Shown here: positions 44,535-53,674 of the stretch, piece by piece
Numbering within the stretch: position 1 is the stretch's first letter
How the letters are laid out: each line of letters opens with the position of its first letter
Assembly: GCA_965248035.1 (NCBI GenBank)
Contig: OZ252054.1
Span: 806,001 to 870,000, forward strand
Direction of reading: 5' to 3'
Length of the DNA: 64,000 nt
DNA from: BJGV01 sp964194745
Lineage (GTDB): Bacteria > Pseudomonadota > Gammaproteobacteria > Burkholderiales > Nitrosomonadaceae
Notes under the pieces: generated by a model
The model's database searches: none
What the model saw: the letters and a program-made list of their open reading frames with translations, nothing else
What the model was told of the DNA's origin: nothing
Program-made: the position numbers and the translations under genes

Positions 44535-44559
44535 TTCGGCACTATCCTATAAAATACAG
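44535..44559 (+). repeat. Internal diverged copy of the element 2 terminal repeat
   Basis: The first 11 bases TTCGGCACTAT are identical to the inner part of the right end (47230-47240). The next 14 match at 8 positions. Orientation is that of a right end, so 43469-44559, holding the Panacea pair, is itself flanked by inverted ends. The AT-rich part may also provide the transposase promoter. Confidence 0.7.
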
Positions 44560-44581
44560 TTATTGAAGACAGGAGATTGAA

Positions 44582-45559
44582 ATGACCAACGCACCCGGAA
44601 AACACTATAGGAAAGGAATCATGCTTAAAGGGATATTCAAAATGTTCCCGGATGATGCGACAGCCGAAGCGTGGTTTGTTGCTCAACGATGGGCACATGG
44701 TGTAACTTGCCCACATTGCAATTCCAGCAATGTTCAGACTGGCGCAAAACACAAGACCATGCCCTACCGGTGCCGGGAAAGGGAATGCGCCAAGCGTTTC
44801 AGCGCAAAGACGGGTACGATTATGGAAGGTTCAAACATCGGATTCCAGGATTGGATGATTAGTATTTACCTGATGACAACCAGCCTGAAAAGCGTTTCAT
44901 CCATGAAGCTCCATCGGGAGTTAGGCATCACACAAAAATCAGCATGGTTTATGGCGCATCGCTTGAGAAAGGCACTTGAGACCGAACAGTGGGAGTTTTC
45001 CGGTCCGGTTGAAGTGGATGAAAGCTACTTTGGCGGGCAAGAGAGAAACAAGCACAGTAACAAACGCCTAAATGCTGGCCGGGGTGTGGTTGGTAAAACT
45101 GCCGTTGTCGGGGTTAAAGACCGAGAAACCAATGAAATTGTAGCCCAGGTGGTACAACGCACCGACAAGGAAACCCTGCAAGGTTTTGTCCATGCGAGCA
45201 CAGAACCTGGCGCGGTAGTCTATACGGATGAAGCTCGCGCTTATATCGGACTGGATGATACTTACCGACACGGAAAGGTGAATCATTCAGCCGGGGAATA
45301 TGTCAAGGCTCAAGCCCATAACAATGGCATTGAATCTTTCTGGTCAACGCTCAAGCGAGCGCACAAGGGCACTTTCCACAAGTTAAGCCCGAAACATCTG
45401 CAACGCTATGTAAACGAGTTTTCAGAACGACACAATCTTCGCAATTTCGATACGCTGGATCAGATCAAGACAATATACCAACAGGCAGAAGGAAAGCGGA
45501 TTCGATATGCAGACCTGATTCAGCCCAATGGATTGGATTCTACTGCGAGAATTCAATAA
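44582..45559 (+). CDS. IS1595-family transposase, intact
   Basis: This 325-residue enzyme has an N-terminal zinc ribbon (Cys43, Cys46, Cys64, Cys69) and an ISXO2-like DDE-type domain with the DDNK set: Asp146 (VEVDESYFGG), Asp216 (VYTDEARAY), Asn248 (HNNGIES) and Lys258 (STLKRA). AGGAG precedes the ATG. The stop TAA overlaps the methyltransferase ATG (TAATG). It is the reference for the deletion in the transposase of element 1; the two proteins are clearly diverged. Confidence 0.93.
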   Translation: MTNAPGKHYRKGIMLKGIFKMFPDDATAEAWFVAQRWAHGVTCPHCNSSNVQTGAKHKTMPYRCRERECAKRFSAKTGTIMEGSNIGFQDWMISIYLMTTSLKSVSSMKLHRELGITQKSAWFMAHRLRKALETEQWEFSGPVEVDESYFGGQERNKHSNKRLNAGRGVVGKTAVVGVKDRETNEIVAQVVQRTDKETLQGFVHASTEPGAVVYTDEARAYIGLDDTYRHGKVNHSAGEYVKAQAHNNGIESFWSTLKRAHKGTFHKLSPKHLQRYVNEFSERHNLRNFDTLDQIKTIYQQAEGKRIRYADLIQPNGLDSTARIQ

Positions 45560-46398
45560 TGCTGGATAAGACATCGCATGACCATCTGTGGGGCAAAGTA
45601 TACTTTGGCGATTGTCTGGACATCATGAGAGATTTGCCAGATGATTCCATAGATTTGATTGTTACTTCACCCCCCTATGCTGATGCTCGTAAACACACTT
45701 ATGGCGGAGTCCCGCCAGAAGAATATGTTAAGTGGTTCTCTGACCGTAGTGAACAGATGTTACGCATCCTTAAACCGACTGGCTCGTTCGTTTTGAACAT
45801 TAAGGAGCGGGCAAAGGACAGCGAAAGACACACTTATGTTCTTGACTTGATTCTTGCCATCAAAAGAGATGTTGGGTTTCGGTGGGTAGAGGAATATATG
45901 TGGCACAAAACAACAGCGGCACCCGGAAAGTGGAAGTATAGATTCCGCGATTCATGGGAGCGTTTGTTACATTTTTCAAAGACGAAGGAACTGAAAATGA
46001 ATCAGGACGCTGTAAAGGTTCCGATTGGAGATTGGACGGTAAAGCGCCTGAAAAACATGAATCAAAATGATTTGACTCGACAGGAATCTGCAACCAATTC
46101 AAAGGTGGGCCGATGTATAGCGAATTGGGATGGAAAATCCCTTGTGTATCCGACAAATGTGGTACATAAATCTCCTGTAGCTCATAATACCGGACATAGC
46201 GCGGCCTTTCCCGAATGGTTGCCAGAGTTTTTTATCAAGCTATTCACGGATGAAGGCGACATTGTTCTGGACCCCTTCCTGGGTTCTGGCACTACTTACA
46301 GGGTAGCAGCCCGCATGAACAGGAAACCGATTGGAATTGAAATGAACGAAACCGCTCCCTTGTGTCTGGATGAAGTGGATGCCGCTCTCTTGGATTAG
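45559..46398 (+). CDS. Beta-class DNA methyltransferase of the Eco47II-like system
   Basis: The 279 residues have TSPPY at 36-40 and DPFLGSGTT starting at 238, the beta-class order of N4-cytosine or N6-adenine methyltransferases. It starts on the last base of the transposase stop, so transposase and methyltransferase are translationally linked. The endonuclease ORF begins inside its 3' end. It should protect the sites cut by the next protein. An amino-methyltransferase partnered with an Eco47II-type nuclease is notable, since I recall 5-methylcytosine enzymes as more usual partners. Confidence 0.9.
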   Translation: MLDKTSHDHLWGKVYFGDCLDIMRDLPDDSIDLIVTSPPYADARKHTYGGVPPEEYVKWFSDRSEQMLRILKPTGSFVLNIKERAKDSERHTYVLDLILAIKRDVGFRWVEEYMWHKTTAAPGKWKYRFRDSWERLLHFSKTKELKMNQDAVKVPIGDWTVKRLKNMNQNDLTRQESATNSKVGRCIANWDGKSLVYPTNVVHKSPVAHNTGHSAAFPEWLPEFFIKLFTDEGDIVLDPFLGSGTTYRVAARMNRKPIGIEMNETAPLCLDEVDAALLD

Positions 46399-46951
46399 TG
46401 CAGATTCTTTAGCACATCACATTGATGTTTTGCAGGAGGCCGCAAGCCGAGCATCTTCTGGCGCGGCGACAAGGCGCGTGAAAAACGTGGTAGACCCATT
46501 TTCATCGTTGTTGGTTGCATCGGCTTATGACGTGGAAAAAGCCGACAAACTGATCGAATTACAAAACGCAGAATCAGGATTGCGCGGAATGAGCAATGCG
46601 CTCGGACGATTTCACCAAAGCGTTTTGGCTTCCGTGTCTGGATGGGATGACCATGATGCAGGATATGATCTTGAATGCAAAAACCGATGTATTCTTGCCG
46701 AAGTAAAGAACAAGTGGAACACTATGAATGCAGGCAACCGGCGCGAAGTAGAAAGCGAATTAAAAACAGCCGTAAGGCAGAAGTCCGGGCAATGGCAGGG
46801 ATACCTTGTCCTGGTCATCCCTAAACATCCTGAACGATATAAAATCCCGCTAGGCCATCGAGTCCATGAGATCGACGGGGCATCCTTTTATCACAAGGTA
46901 ACAGACGACCCAAACGCCATACATACCTGTTCGATCACCTTTGTCGCGTGA
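46370..46951 (+). CDS. Eco47II-family type II restriction endonuclease
   Basis: The 193 residues fit the Eco47II family: VDPFSSLL, LGRFHQSVLASVSGW, then the PD-(D/E)xK core with Asp100 and Glu111-x-Lys113 (GYDLECKNRCILAEVKNKWNTMN), and LVIPKHPERY with EIDGASFYHKV. Known members cut GGNCC/GGWCC-type sites, so a similar target is likely but unproved. The start overlaps the methyltransferase by 29 bp; a second ATG nine bases on is possible. Confidence 0.82.
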   Translation: MKWMPLSWISADSLAHHIDVLQEAASRASSGAATRRVKNVVDPFSSLLVASAYDVEKADKLIELQNAESGLRGMSNALGRFHQSVLASVSGWDDHDAGYDLECKNRCILAEVKNKWNTMNAGNRREVESELKTAVRQKSGQWQGYLVLVIPKHPERYKIPLGHRVHEIDGASFYHKVTDDPNAIHTCSITFVA

Positions 46952-47022
46952 TGACACAATCAGCGGACATTGTGGGGCACTGTCGCGCCATTATGGAAAA
47001 CACACTACCACCGAGGAAGTAA

Positions 47023-47196
47023 ATGAAACCAACTGCCAAAAACAAACGACCAGTCGTTACCCTCAAGCATTATACGTATCAGCCGAGCAAAGCAGAATTA
47101 GAAGCGGATGTTCGGGTAAAAGCCACATTTGAAGAAGCGGTTAGCGCAATGGCCAAGACTGTAGAAGTTAGGCACGAACGGAAAAATTTAAAATAG
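47023..47196 (+). CDS. Short 57-codon ORF at the right end of element 2
   Basis: The ATG is preceded by a strong ribosome site (GAGGAAG, 47013-47019). The product is basic and helical, with VTLKHYTYQPSKAELEADV and TFEEAVSAMAKTVEVRHER. The AELEAD pattern resembles short proteins described only as hypothetical. It lies 71 bp after the endonuclease and ends 33 bp before the terminal repeat. A small regulator of the restriction system or of transposition is possible. Confidence 0.6.
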   Translation: MKPTAKNKRPVVTLKHYTYQPSKAELEADVRVKATFEEAVSAMAKTVEVRHERKNLK

Positions 47197-47229
47197 AGAT
47201 TCACATCAGAATCAATCACTTATCCGGGT

Positions 47230-47254
47230 TTCGGCACTATTGTATATAATTCCC
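47230..47254 (-). repeat. Right terminal inverted repeat of element 2
   Basis: This is the exact 25-bp inverted copy of 43469-43493, starting TTCGGCACTAT and ending AATTCCC. It marks the outer boundary; the 180 bp from here to the glmS stop show no gene. Confidence 0.92.
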
Positions 47255-47433
47255 TTTAATATCTATAGCCAGAAACAGCATAATAGGAAAAACTAGTCAT
47301 CAGGATTCCTGATACGCTCTGACTTAAACATAAACGAAATGCCAAGCTTTGATAACTCGAAAATATATGAGTAAATTGGAAAAAAGAAAAAATAACCAGT
47401 GTAAAATTGAGCACTAAATACCCCACAACACCG

Positions 47434-49281
47434 TCACTCTACTGTTACCGATTTTGCCAAGTTTCTTGGTTTATCGACATCGGTACCTTTTTGTAGGGCG
47501 ACATGGTAGGCGAGTAGCTGTAGTGGAACGGTGTGGAGGATAGGGCTGAGCAGCCCTGCGTGCTCAGCCATACGGATAATATGGAGTCCTTCGCTTTCCT
47601 GAATACGAGAATCGCTATCTGCAAAGACATAGAGTTCACCCCCACGTGCGTGCACTTCCTGTAAATTGGATTTAAGTTTCTCCAGCAACGTATCGTTTGG
47701 AGCGATGGCAACTACGGGCATGTCCTTGTCTACCAAAGCAAGCGGACCATGCTTCAATTCGCCTGCAGCGTAGGCTTCAGCATGAACATAGGAAATTTCC
47801 TTGAGTTTGAGCGCACCTTCCATGGCAATGGGATAATGCATTCCGCGTCCGAGAAACAGAGCATGACGCTTTTGGGAAAATCGTTCAGCCCAGGCCTTGA
47901 CCTGCGCCTCTACTTGCAGCGCGAGCTGTAGTGCAACGGGCAGGTGGCGTAGTGCAGAAATCATTTTAAGTTCACGCTCACCGGATAATTTACCGCGCAG
48001 TTTCGCTAATGTCATGGTAAGCAGCATCAGTGTTGCTAACTGCGTGGTGAATGCTTTGGTGGAAGCCACACCGATTTCCGGTCCGGCACGGGTGAGAAAA
48101 CGTAAATTGGCTTGCCTCACGAGTGCACTTTCCGCCACATTGCAGATAGCAAGACTATGACGATGCCCCAATGATTTAGCGTAGCTGAGTGCGGCCAAAG
48201 TATCTGCGGTCTCCCCAGACTGTGAAATTCCCACTACCAGCACATTGGAATGAGAAACCGGAACACGATAGCGGTACTCGCTAGCAATCTCAACGTTGCA
48301 AGTCAATCCAGCCACGGATTCGAGCCAGTAACGGGCAACCAATCCAGCGTGGTAGCTTGTGCCGCAGGCGAGTATCAGGATGCCCTCGGTCTGTTTGAAG
48401 ATATTTTCTGCCTCACTTCCAAACAATCGCGGAGAAATGGAACGGACATTGAGTACCATTTCCAACGTATTTGCTACCGCACCCGGTTGCTCGAATATTT
48501 CTTTTTGCATGAAGTGGGCATAAGGACCCATCTCCACCGCCTCATTGGTAAACTCACTCTCGTGTACAGTGCGTGTCACCTCCTTGTACGGTCCGACACC
48601 AAGACAACTAACGATTCGGTAGCCATCGCGGCTCAGCTCAGCCACATCGCCCTCTTCCAAGTAGATCATGCGCTTGGTAACCTGCAGCAACGCGGAGGCA
48701 TCGGAGGCGGCATAGTTACCATCTTCACCCAGCCCCAGCAGCAGCGGCGCACCGTTGCGAGAAACAACGATACGCTCCGGATGCGTTTCTTCAATTACAG
48801 CAATGGCGTAAGCGCCTTGCAATTCAGCAACCGAACGGCACACCGCTTCAAATAAATCAGGAGCTTTCTTTAAGTTAAGCGTGATGAGATGGGCGATAAC
48901 TTCGGTGTCAGTGTCAGAAACAAACTCAAACCCTGCAGCCAGCAAGCGCTGATGCAACGCCTCATGATTCTCAATGATGCCGTTATGTACCACCGCAACC
49001 TTCGATACCTCACCGGAAAAGTGGGGGTGAGCATTGCACTCAGAAGGTACGCCGTGTGTAGCCCATCGGGTATGGGCAATACCGATCTCGCCTTGAAATT
49101 GCTGTTCGTTTACAAGCTTACTGAGTTCGGCGACTCGTCCGGTAGTGCGCAATCGATGCAATCCACCATTCAGCAGCGCAATTCCGGCGGAATCATAACC
49201 ACGATATTCGAGGCGGTGCAAGCCTTCTAGTAACGTAGGGACGATATTATTTTGGGCTACTGCGCCAACTATGCCACACAT
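47434..49281 (-). CDS. glmS: Glucosamine-6-phosphate synthase GlmS
   Basis: This enzyme makes glucosamine-6-phosphate from fructose-6-phosphate and glutamine, the entry to peptidoglycan and LPS amino sugars. The 615 residues begin MCGIVG, with Cys2 as the glutaminase nucleophile. Two SIS isomerase domains follow (LACGTSYHAGLVARYW, GISQSGETADTLAAL, GRGMHYPIAMEGALKLKEISY) and the end is LAKSVTVE. It lies downstream of glmU, 62 bp apart, so the pair is probably cotranscribed. Confidence 0.97.
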   Translation of the reverse strand: MCGIVGAVAQNNIVPTLLEGLHRLEYRGYDSAGIALLNGGLHRLRTTGRVAELSKLVNEQQFQGEIGIAHTRWATHGVPSECNAHPHFSGEVSKVAVVHNGIIENHEALHQRLLAAGFEFVSDTDTEVIAHLITLNLKKAPDLFEAVCRSVAELQGAYAIAVIEETHPERIVVSRNGAPLLLGLGEDGNYAASDASALLQVTKRMIYLEEGDVAELSRDGYRIVSCLGVGPYKEVTRTVHESEFTNEAVEMGPYAHFMQKEIFEQPGAVANTLEMVLNVRSISPRLFGSEAENIFKQTEGILILACGTSYHAGLVARYWLESVAGLTCNVEIASEYRYRVPVSHSNVLVVGISQSGETADTLAALSYAKSLGHRHSLAICNVAESALVRQANLRFLTRAGPEIGVASTKAFTTQLATLMLLTMTLAKLRGKLSGERELKMISALRHLPVALQLALQVEAQVKAWAERFSQKRHALFLGRGMHYPIAMEGALKLKEISYVHAEAYAAGELKHGPLALVDKDMPVVAIAPNDTLLEKLKSNLQEVHARGGELYVFADSDSRIQESEGLHIIRMAEHAGLLSPILHTVPLQLLAYHVALQKGTDVDKPRNLAKSVTVE

Positions 49282-49343
49282 GGATGATCTTCCTTGTCGC
49301 TAGGTTCCATAACTGTAAGGCGGCAAACTCACCGTTTCGTCTT

Positions 49344-50726
49344 TCATTTTTCATCTCTCTCTTTTTTCACTGTCCGCTTCCATCCAGCAACACTAATCTG
49401 TTTAGCGCGTGACAGGGTCAGTTCCTCCGGTGGCGTGTTTCTGGTAATGGTCGACCCTGCGCCTATGGTAGAACCTTTTGCTACTTTCACCGGTGCGATT
49501 AATTGCGTATCCGAACCAATAAATACATTGTCCTCAATGATCGTCTGGTACTTGTTGGCCCCATCATAGTTGCAGGTAATTGTCCCAGCGCCAACATTGA
49601 CATTTTTACCAACTGTTGTGTCACCGATATAGCTCAAGTGATTCGCCTTGCTACCGGTGGCGATACTGCTGTTCTTGACTTCGACAAAGTTGCCGATATG
49701 GACCTTGCTGGCGAGTCTCGTTCCTGGACGTATGCGGGCAAATGGTCCAATGCGACAGTTTTTTCCAATATCAGCGTTTTCGATCAAGCTAAATGGGAAA
49801 ATTGTCGTATCTGCTTCAACCTTAACATTTTTTAATATACTGTGAGCACCCACCCTAACGCCGTCACCTAGCTTCACCAAACCCTCGAAAATACAGTTGA
49901 TGTCTATTTCCACATCTTTGCCACAATCAATTTGTCCGCGAATATCAATACGTGAAGGGTCGGCCAAGGTCACACCTTGCTCAAGCAATTTATTTGTAAA
50001 TTCATTTTGCTGAATTCGCTCGAGTGCAGCTAATTGTACCTTGCTATTGACGCCCAACACCTCCCAAGTATGGTATGGATGCGCTGCCTCAATCTTGACA
50101 CCTGCCGTGGCCGCCATCGCTACAATGTCGGTTAGGTAGTACTCTTTTTGCGCGTTTTTATTTTCTAGCCTAGGTAACCAGTCATGCAAACGCGCATTAG
50201 GAACCGCCATGATGCCAGTGTTAATTTCGCGGATTTGTCGCTGAACTATGCTAGCGTCTTTTTCTTCGACAATAGCAGAAATCTTACCCGTTTTAATATC
50301 CCGCATGATTCTGCCATAGCCGGTCGGCTCATTTAGTTCAACAGTCAGCAAAGCCAAATTTTCTGCCGAGGCAGCTGTTATTAGCTTCTCTAGGGTTTCA
50401 ACTCTGGTCAGCGGCACATCACCATATAACACCAGCGTCACACCTTTTTCGTCTAAATGCGGCAGGGATTGCATCAGCGCGTGGCCAGTACCTAATTGTG
50501 GTTCCTGTTGTACCCAAATAAGTTCATTATCGGCTATCGCTTTCAGAACGGTTTCGTTACCATGTCCATATACCACACAAATTTTTTGCGGTGATAATGC
50601 GTGAGCCGTATCAAGCACATGGGAAAGCAAGGGCTTTCCTGCTAGCAGGTGCAAAACCTTAGGCAAAGCCGAGTACATACGCTTTCCAAGTCCAGCGGCC
50701 AGAATGACGATATTCAGTTTTTGCAC
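49344..50726 (-). CDS. glmU: Bifunctional GlmU (GlcNAc-1-P uridyltransferase / GlcN-1-P acetyltransferase)
   Basis: It makes UDP-GlcNAc. The 460 residues have the N-terminal nucleotidyltransferase motif LAAGLGKRM (residues 9-17) and the C-terminal left-handed beta-helix of hexapeptide repeats (VEVKNSSIATGSKANHLSYI, VGAGTITCNYDGANKY). It follows the ATP synthase operon and precedes glmS, as in related betaproteobacteria. Confidence 0.97.
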   Translation of the reverse strand: MQKLNIVILAAGLGKRMYSALPKVLHLLAGKPLLSHVLDTAHALSPQKICVVYGHGNETVLKAIADNELIWVQQEPQLGTGHALMQSLPHLDEKGVTLVLYGDVPLTRVETLEKLITAASAENLALLTVELNEPTGYGRIMRDIKTGKISAIVEEKDASIVQRQIREINTGIMAVPNARLHDWLPRLENKNAQKEYYLTDIVAMAATAGVKIEAAHPYHTWEVLGVNSKVQLAALERIQQNEFTNKLLEQGVTLADPSRIDIRGQIDCGKDVEIDINCIFEGLVKLGDGVRVGAHSILKNVKVEADTTIFPFSLIENADIGKNCRIGPFARIRPGTRLASKVHIGNFVEVKNSSIATGSKANHLSYIGDTTVGKNVNVGAGTITCNYDGANKYQTIIEDNVFIGSDTQLIAPVKVAKGSTIGAGSTITRNTPPEELTLSRAKQISVAGWKRTVKKERDEK

Positions 50727-50873
50727 GACAATAATGGGTAAACGACCATTCGTAAGAAGTGTTTCAATATGGTATTCATCAAGCGATAACTTGATTACAA
50801 TCTAATTAATCGGATGGGATGGTATAAAGTTTAACTTCAATTACTGCTTTTTGCAGAAATTATCGTGAAAAAA

Positions 50874-50902
50874 TAAAAAGGCGGCAGAAGCCGCCTTTTT
50901 TT
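50874..50902 (-). terminator. Bidirectional terminator after the ATP synthase operon
   Basis: The stem GGCGGC/GCCGCC with loop AGAA is flanked by A-rich sequence on the left and seven T on the right, so it can end transcription in both directions. It lies about 20 bp after the atpC stop and separates the atp operon from glmU. Confidence 0.85.
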
Positions 50903-50918
50903 GGATCCCAAATAAAAC

Positions 50919-51344
50919 TCAGTGCGCACGTTTTCTCATTTTTTTAATTGCTGCTATCTGCGCAACAGATTCTGCCAATTCAGCCTGGGCACGAGCGTAA
51001 TCCATCGTAGAGGAGCGATCTTTCATAGCCTCCTCTGCACGTGCTTTAGCTTCAATGGCTTTAGCCTCGTCGAGATCAGCACCGCGCACGGCAGTGTCAG
51101 CAAGAATAGTCACCACACTGGGCTGAACTTCCAGCATTCCACCAGAAACATAAATTAACTCTTCCTCAGACTGATCAGGTACCTTAATCCGTACCGATCC
51201 AGGCTTTATTCTTGTAATCAATGGCGCATGACGGGGATAAATGCCTACTTCACCCATTTGCGCCGGTACAATAACAACCTCCGCAATCCCGGAAAAAACA
51301 GACTGCTCAGCACTTACTACGTCTACATGTATTGTCATTGCCAT
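50919..51344 (-). CDS. atpC: ATP synthase F1 epsilon subunit
   Basis: This central-stalk subunit and inhibitor has 141 residues. It has the N-terminal beta-sandwich (VVSAEQSVFSGIAEVVIVPAQMGEVGIYPRHAPLIT) and a C-terminal helical pair (ADLDEAKAIEAKARAEEAMKD). It is the last gene of the operon, 14 bp after atpD. Confidence 0.97.
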   Translation of the reverse strand: MAMTIHVDVVSAEQSVFSGIAEVVIVPAQMGEVGIYPRHAPLITRIKPGSVRIKVPDQSEEELIYVSGGMLEVQPSVVTILADTAVRGADLDEAKAIEAKARAEEAMKDRSSTMDYARAQAELAESVAQIAAIKKMRKRAH

Positions 51345-51358
51345 AGTCTTGTTTACTT

Positions 51359-52738
51359 TTACTGAATCGTCTTGGCCTTTTCAACTGCCTCTTCTATCCC
51401 GCCGACCATATAGAAGGCTTGCTCTGGTAGGTGATCATAATCACCATTAACGATACCCTTGAAACCTTTGATAGTTTCTTTCAGCGATACGTATTTTCCG
51501 GGCGAACCGGTAAACACCTCCGCCACGTTAAACGGCTGCGATAGGAAACGTTGAATCTTTCGTGCTCTTGCTACTGCTAGTTTGTCATCGGGAGAAAGTT
51601 CGTCCATCCCCAAAATTGCAATGATGTCGCGCAATTCCTTGTAACGCTGCAGTGTCTGCTGCACATCGCGTGCGGTATTGTAGTGGTCTTCGCCAACCAC
51701 CAAAGGATCAAGCTGACGTGATGTAGAATCAAGCGGATCCACTGCTGGATATATTCCTAGCGAAGCAATGTCGCGCGATAGCACCACGGTTGCATCTAAG
51801 TGGCCAAAGGTGGTTGCAGGCGAGGGATCAGTCAAGTCATCCGCTGGTACATACACGGCTTGAATCGAGGTGATCGAACCGGATTTGGTAGAAGTAATCC
51901 GCTCTTGTAGACGCCCCATTTCTTCAGCTAACGTAGGCTGGTACCCCACTGCAGAGGGCATACGGCCCAGCAGGGCCGACACTTCTGTTCCAGCAAGCGT
52001 GAACCGATAAATATTATCCACAAACAACAGCACGTCTCGGCCTTCATCACGGAAATATTCCGCCATGGTTAATCCGGTTAGCGCCACACGTAGCCTATTA
52101 CCAGGGGGTTCGTTCATTTGGCCGTAAACCAGCGCCACTTTATCAAGCACGTTGGAGTCTTTCATTTCATGGTAGAAGTCGTTGCCCTCGCGAGTACGCT
52201 CACCTACACCAGCAAATACAGAAAATCCACTGTGCTCAGTAGCGATGTTACGGATCAATTCCATCATATTAACGGTCTTGCCCACACCTGCTCCGCCGAA
52301 CAGACCCACCTTACCGCCCTTGGCAAAAGGACAGATCAAATCGATCACCTTAATCCCGGTTTCCAGCAATTCAGTGGATGCTGACAGCTCATCAAATGCC
52401 GGCGCCGTACGGTGAATCGACATGGATTTCTCTGCACCGATAGGGCCCATCTCATCGATCGGCTTACCTAGCACGTCCATGATGCGACCCAATGTCTTAG
52501 TACCCACCGGCACCAGAATGGGTGTGCGAGTGTTGGTTACCATCATTCCACGACGCAGCCCATCTGAGGAGCCAAGTGCAATCGTACGCACTACACCGTC
52601 GCCCAATTGCTGCTGTACTTCGAGCGTGAGTTCTGTTCCTTCCATTATCAGTGCGTCATACACTTTTGGCATCGTTTCACGCGAAAATTCGACGTCAACT
52701 ACCGGGCCGATACATTGAACAATTTTTCCTTGGTCCAT
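51359..52738 (-). CDS. atpD: ATP synthase F1 beta subunit
   Basis: This is the catalytic subunit, 459 residues. The P-loop is GGAGVGKTVNMMELI, the catalytic Glu is in GERTREGNDF, Walker B ends LLFVDNIYRF and the DELSPDDK loop is present. Nothing is missing against the family. Confidence 0.98.
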   Translation of the reverse strand: MDQGKIVQCIGPVVDVEFSRETMPKVYDALIMEGTELTLEVQQQLGDGVVRTIALGSSDGLRRGMMVTNTRTPILVPVGTKTLGRIMDVLGKPIDEMGPIGAEKSMSIHRTAPAFDELSASTELLETGIKVIDLICPFAKGGKVGLFGGAGVGKTVNMMELIRNIATEHSGFSVFAGVGERTREGNDFYHEMKDSNVLDKVALVYGQMNEPPGNRLRVALTGLTMAEYFRDEGRDVLLFVDNIYRFTLAGTEVSALLGRMPSAVGYQPTLAEEMGRLQERITSTKSGSITSIQAVYVPADDLTDPSPATTFGHLDATVVLSRDIASLGIYPAVDPLDSTSRQLDPLVVGEDHYNTARDVQQTLQRYKELRDIIAILGMDELSPDDKLAVARARKIQRFLSQPFNVAEVFTGSPGKYVSLKETIKGFKGIVNGDYDHLPEQAFYMVGGIEEAVEKAKTIQ

Positions 52739-52768
52739 GGTTGTTCCTTAAATGCTAAATCAAAATTA

Positions 52769-53671
52769 TTAAACTGCTGCAGCACCGGCTACTATTTCGG
52801 ATAGCTCTTTCGTAATAGCCGCCTGACGGGTCTTGTTGTAAATTAATGTAAGTTCGTCAATCACGTCGCCTGCATTATCTGATGCGGCCTTCATTGCGAC
52901 CATCCGAGCAGATTGCTCGGAAGCTAAGTTTTCCGTCAACGACTGATAAATTAGTGCTTCGATATATCGCACCATGATGTCATCAATAACAGTCTTAGCA
53001 TCAGGTTCGTAAATGTAGTCCCATGTTCCTCCAGCCCCCCCATGATCCTTACTATCACTTTCTTCCCCTTCGCCACCCTGAAGCTGCGCATCGGACAGTG
53101 GTAGCAATTTTTCCATTATGGGCTCTTGTTTCATGGCGTTAATGAAGCGGGTGTAAAAAATAAACACCTGGTCGAAGCGATCCTGAGTGTAACCATCTAG
53201 TATGACTTTCACTGCACCGATAAGTTTTTCCAAGTGTGGAGCGTCTCCCAAACCAACGACATTCGAAACCACATTGGCTCCAAGACGGGTCATAAAACCC
53301 AAACTTTTATTTCCAATACAGCAAACTTCAATTTGCTCGTTCTCACTTTCCCATGCTTTTATTTTTGCCAGCGCCAAGCGCAGAACGTTAGTGTTGAGGC
53401 CGCCGCACAAACCCTTGTCGGACGTGACCACAATGATACCGATACGTTTGACCGTATCCTGCTCCACCAGAAAGGGGTGGCGATATTCGCTACTGGCTCG
53501 GCTCATGTGTGCTGCGACATTGCGGATTTTGTCCCCGTAAGGACGTGCTTTTTTCATCCTCTCTTGCGCCTTACGCATTTTAGAGGCCGCTACCATTTCC
53601 ATCGCGCGCGTGATCTTTTGTGTATTTTTTACACTCTTGATCTTGTTCCGTATTTCTCTGCCTCCAGCCAT
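52769..53671 (-). CDS. atpG: ATP synthase F1 gamma subunit
   Basis: This rotor shaft subunit, 300 residues, opens MAGGREIRNKIKSVKNTQKIT. It ends in the long helix with NLASEQSARMVAMKAASDNA and ITKELSEIVAGA. An acidic, Gly-rich insert around residues 195-215 (GGEGEESDSKDHGG) followed by WDYIYEPDAK is of the kind seen in betaproteobacterial gamma subunits. Confidence 0.97.
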   Translation of the reverse strand: MAGGREIRNKIKSVKNTQKITRAMEMVAASKMRKAQERMKKARPYGDKIRNVAAHMSRASSEYRHPFLVEQDTVKRIGIIVVTSDKGLCGGLNTNVLRLALAKIKAWESENEQIEVCCIGNKSLGFMTRLGANVVSNVVGLGDAPHLEKLIGAVKVILDGYTQDRFDQVFIFYTRFINAMKQEPIMEKLLPLSDAQLQGGEGEESDSKDHGGAGGTWDYIYEPDAKTVIDDIMVRYIEALIYQSLTENLASEQSARMVAMKAASDNAGDVIDELTLIYNKTRQAAITKELSEIVAGAAAV

Positions 53672-53674
53672 CGG

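Larger units (their letters stand above)
43469..47254 (+). mobile_element. IS1595-type transposon 2 with Panacea/membrane pair and Eco47II-type restriction-modification cargo
   Basis: The 3786-bp element is bounded by perfect 25-bp inverted repeats. On the minus strand at the left it carries a two-gene Panacea/membrane-protein module. On the plus strand it carries an intact transposase, a methyltransferase, an Eco47II-like endonuclease and a 57-codon ORF. A diverged third copy of the terminal repeat (44535-44559) separates the two halves. No exact target duplication is seen, so rearrangement after insertion or fusion of two units is possible. Confidence 0.88.

Noticed and set aside
43461..47262. 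8-bp target duplication for element 2
   Set aside because: Flanks TTATTTAT and TTTAATAT agree at only some positions, so I do not claim a duplication.
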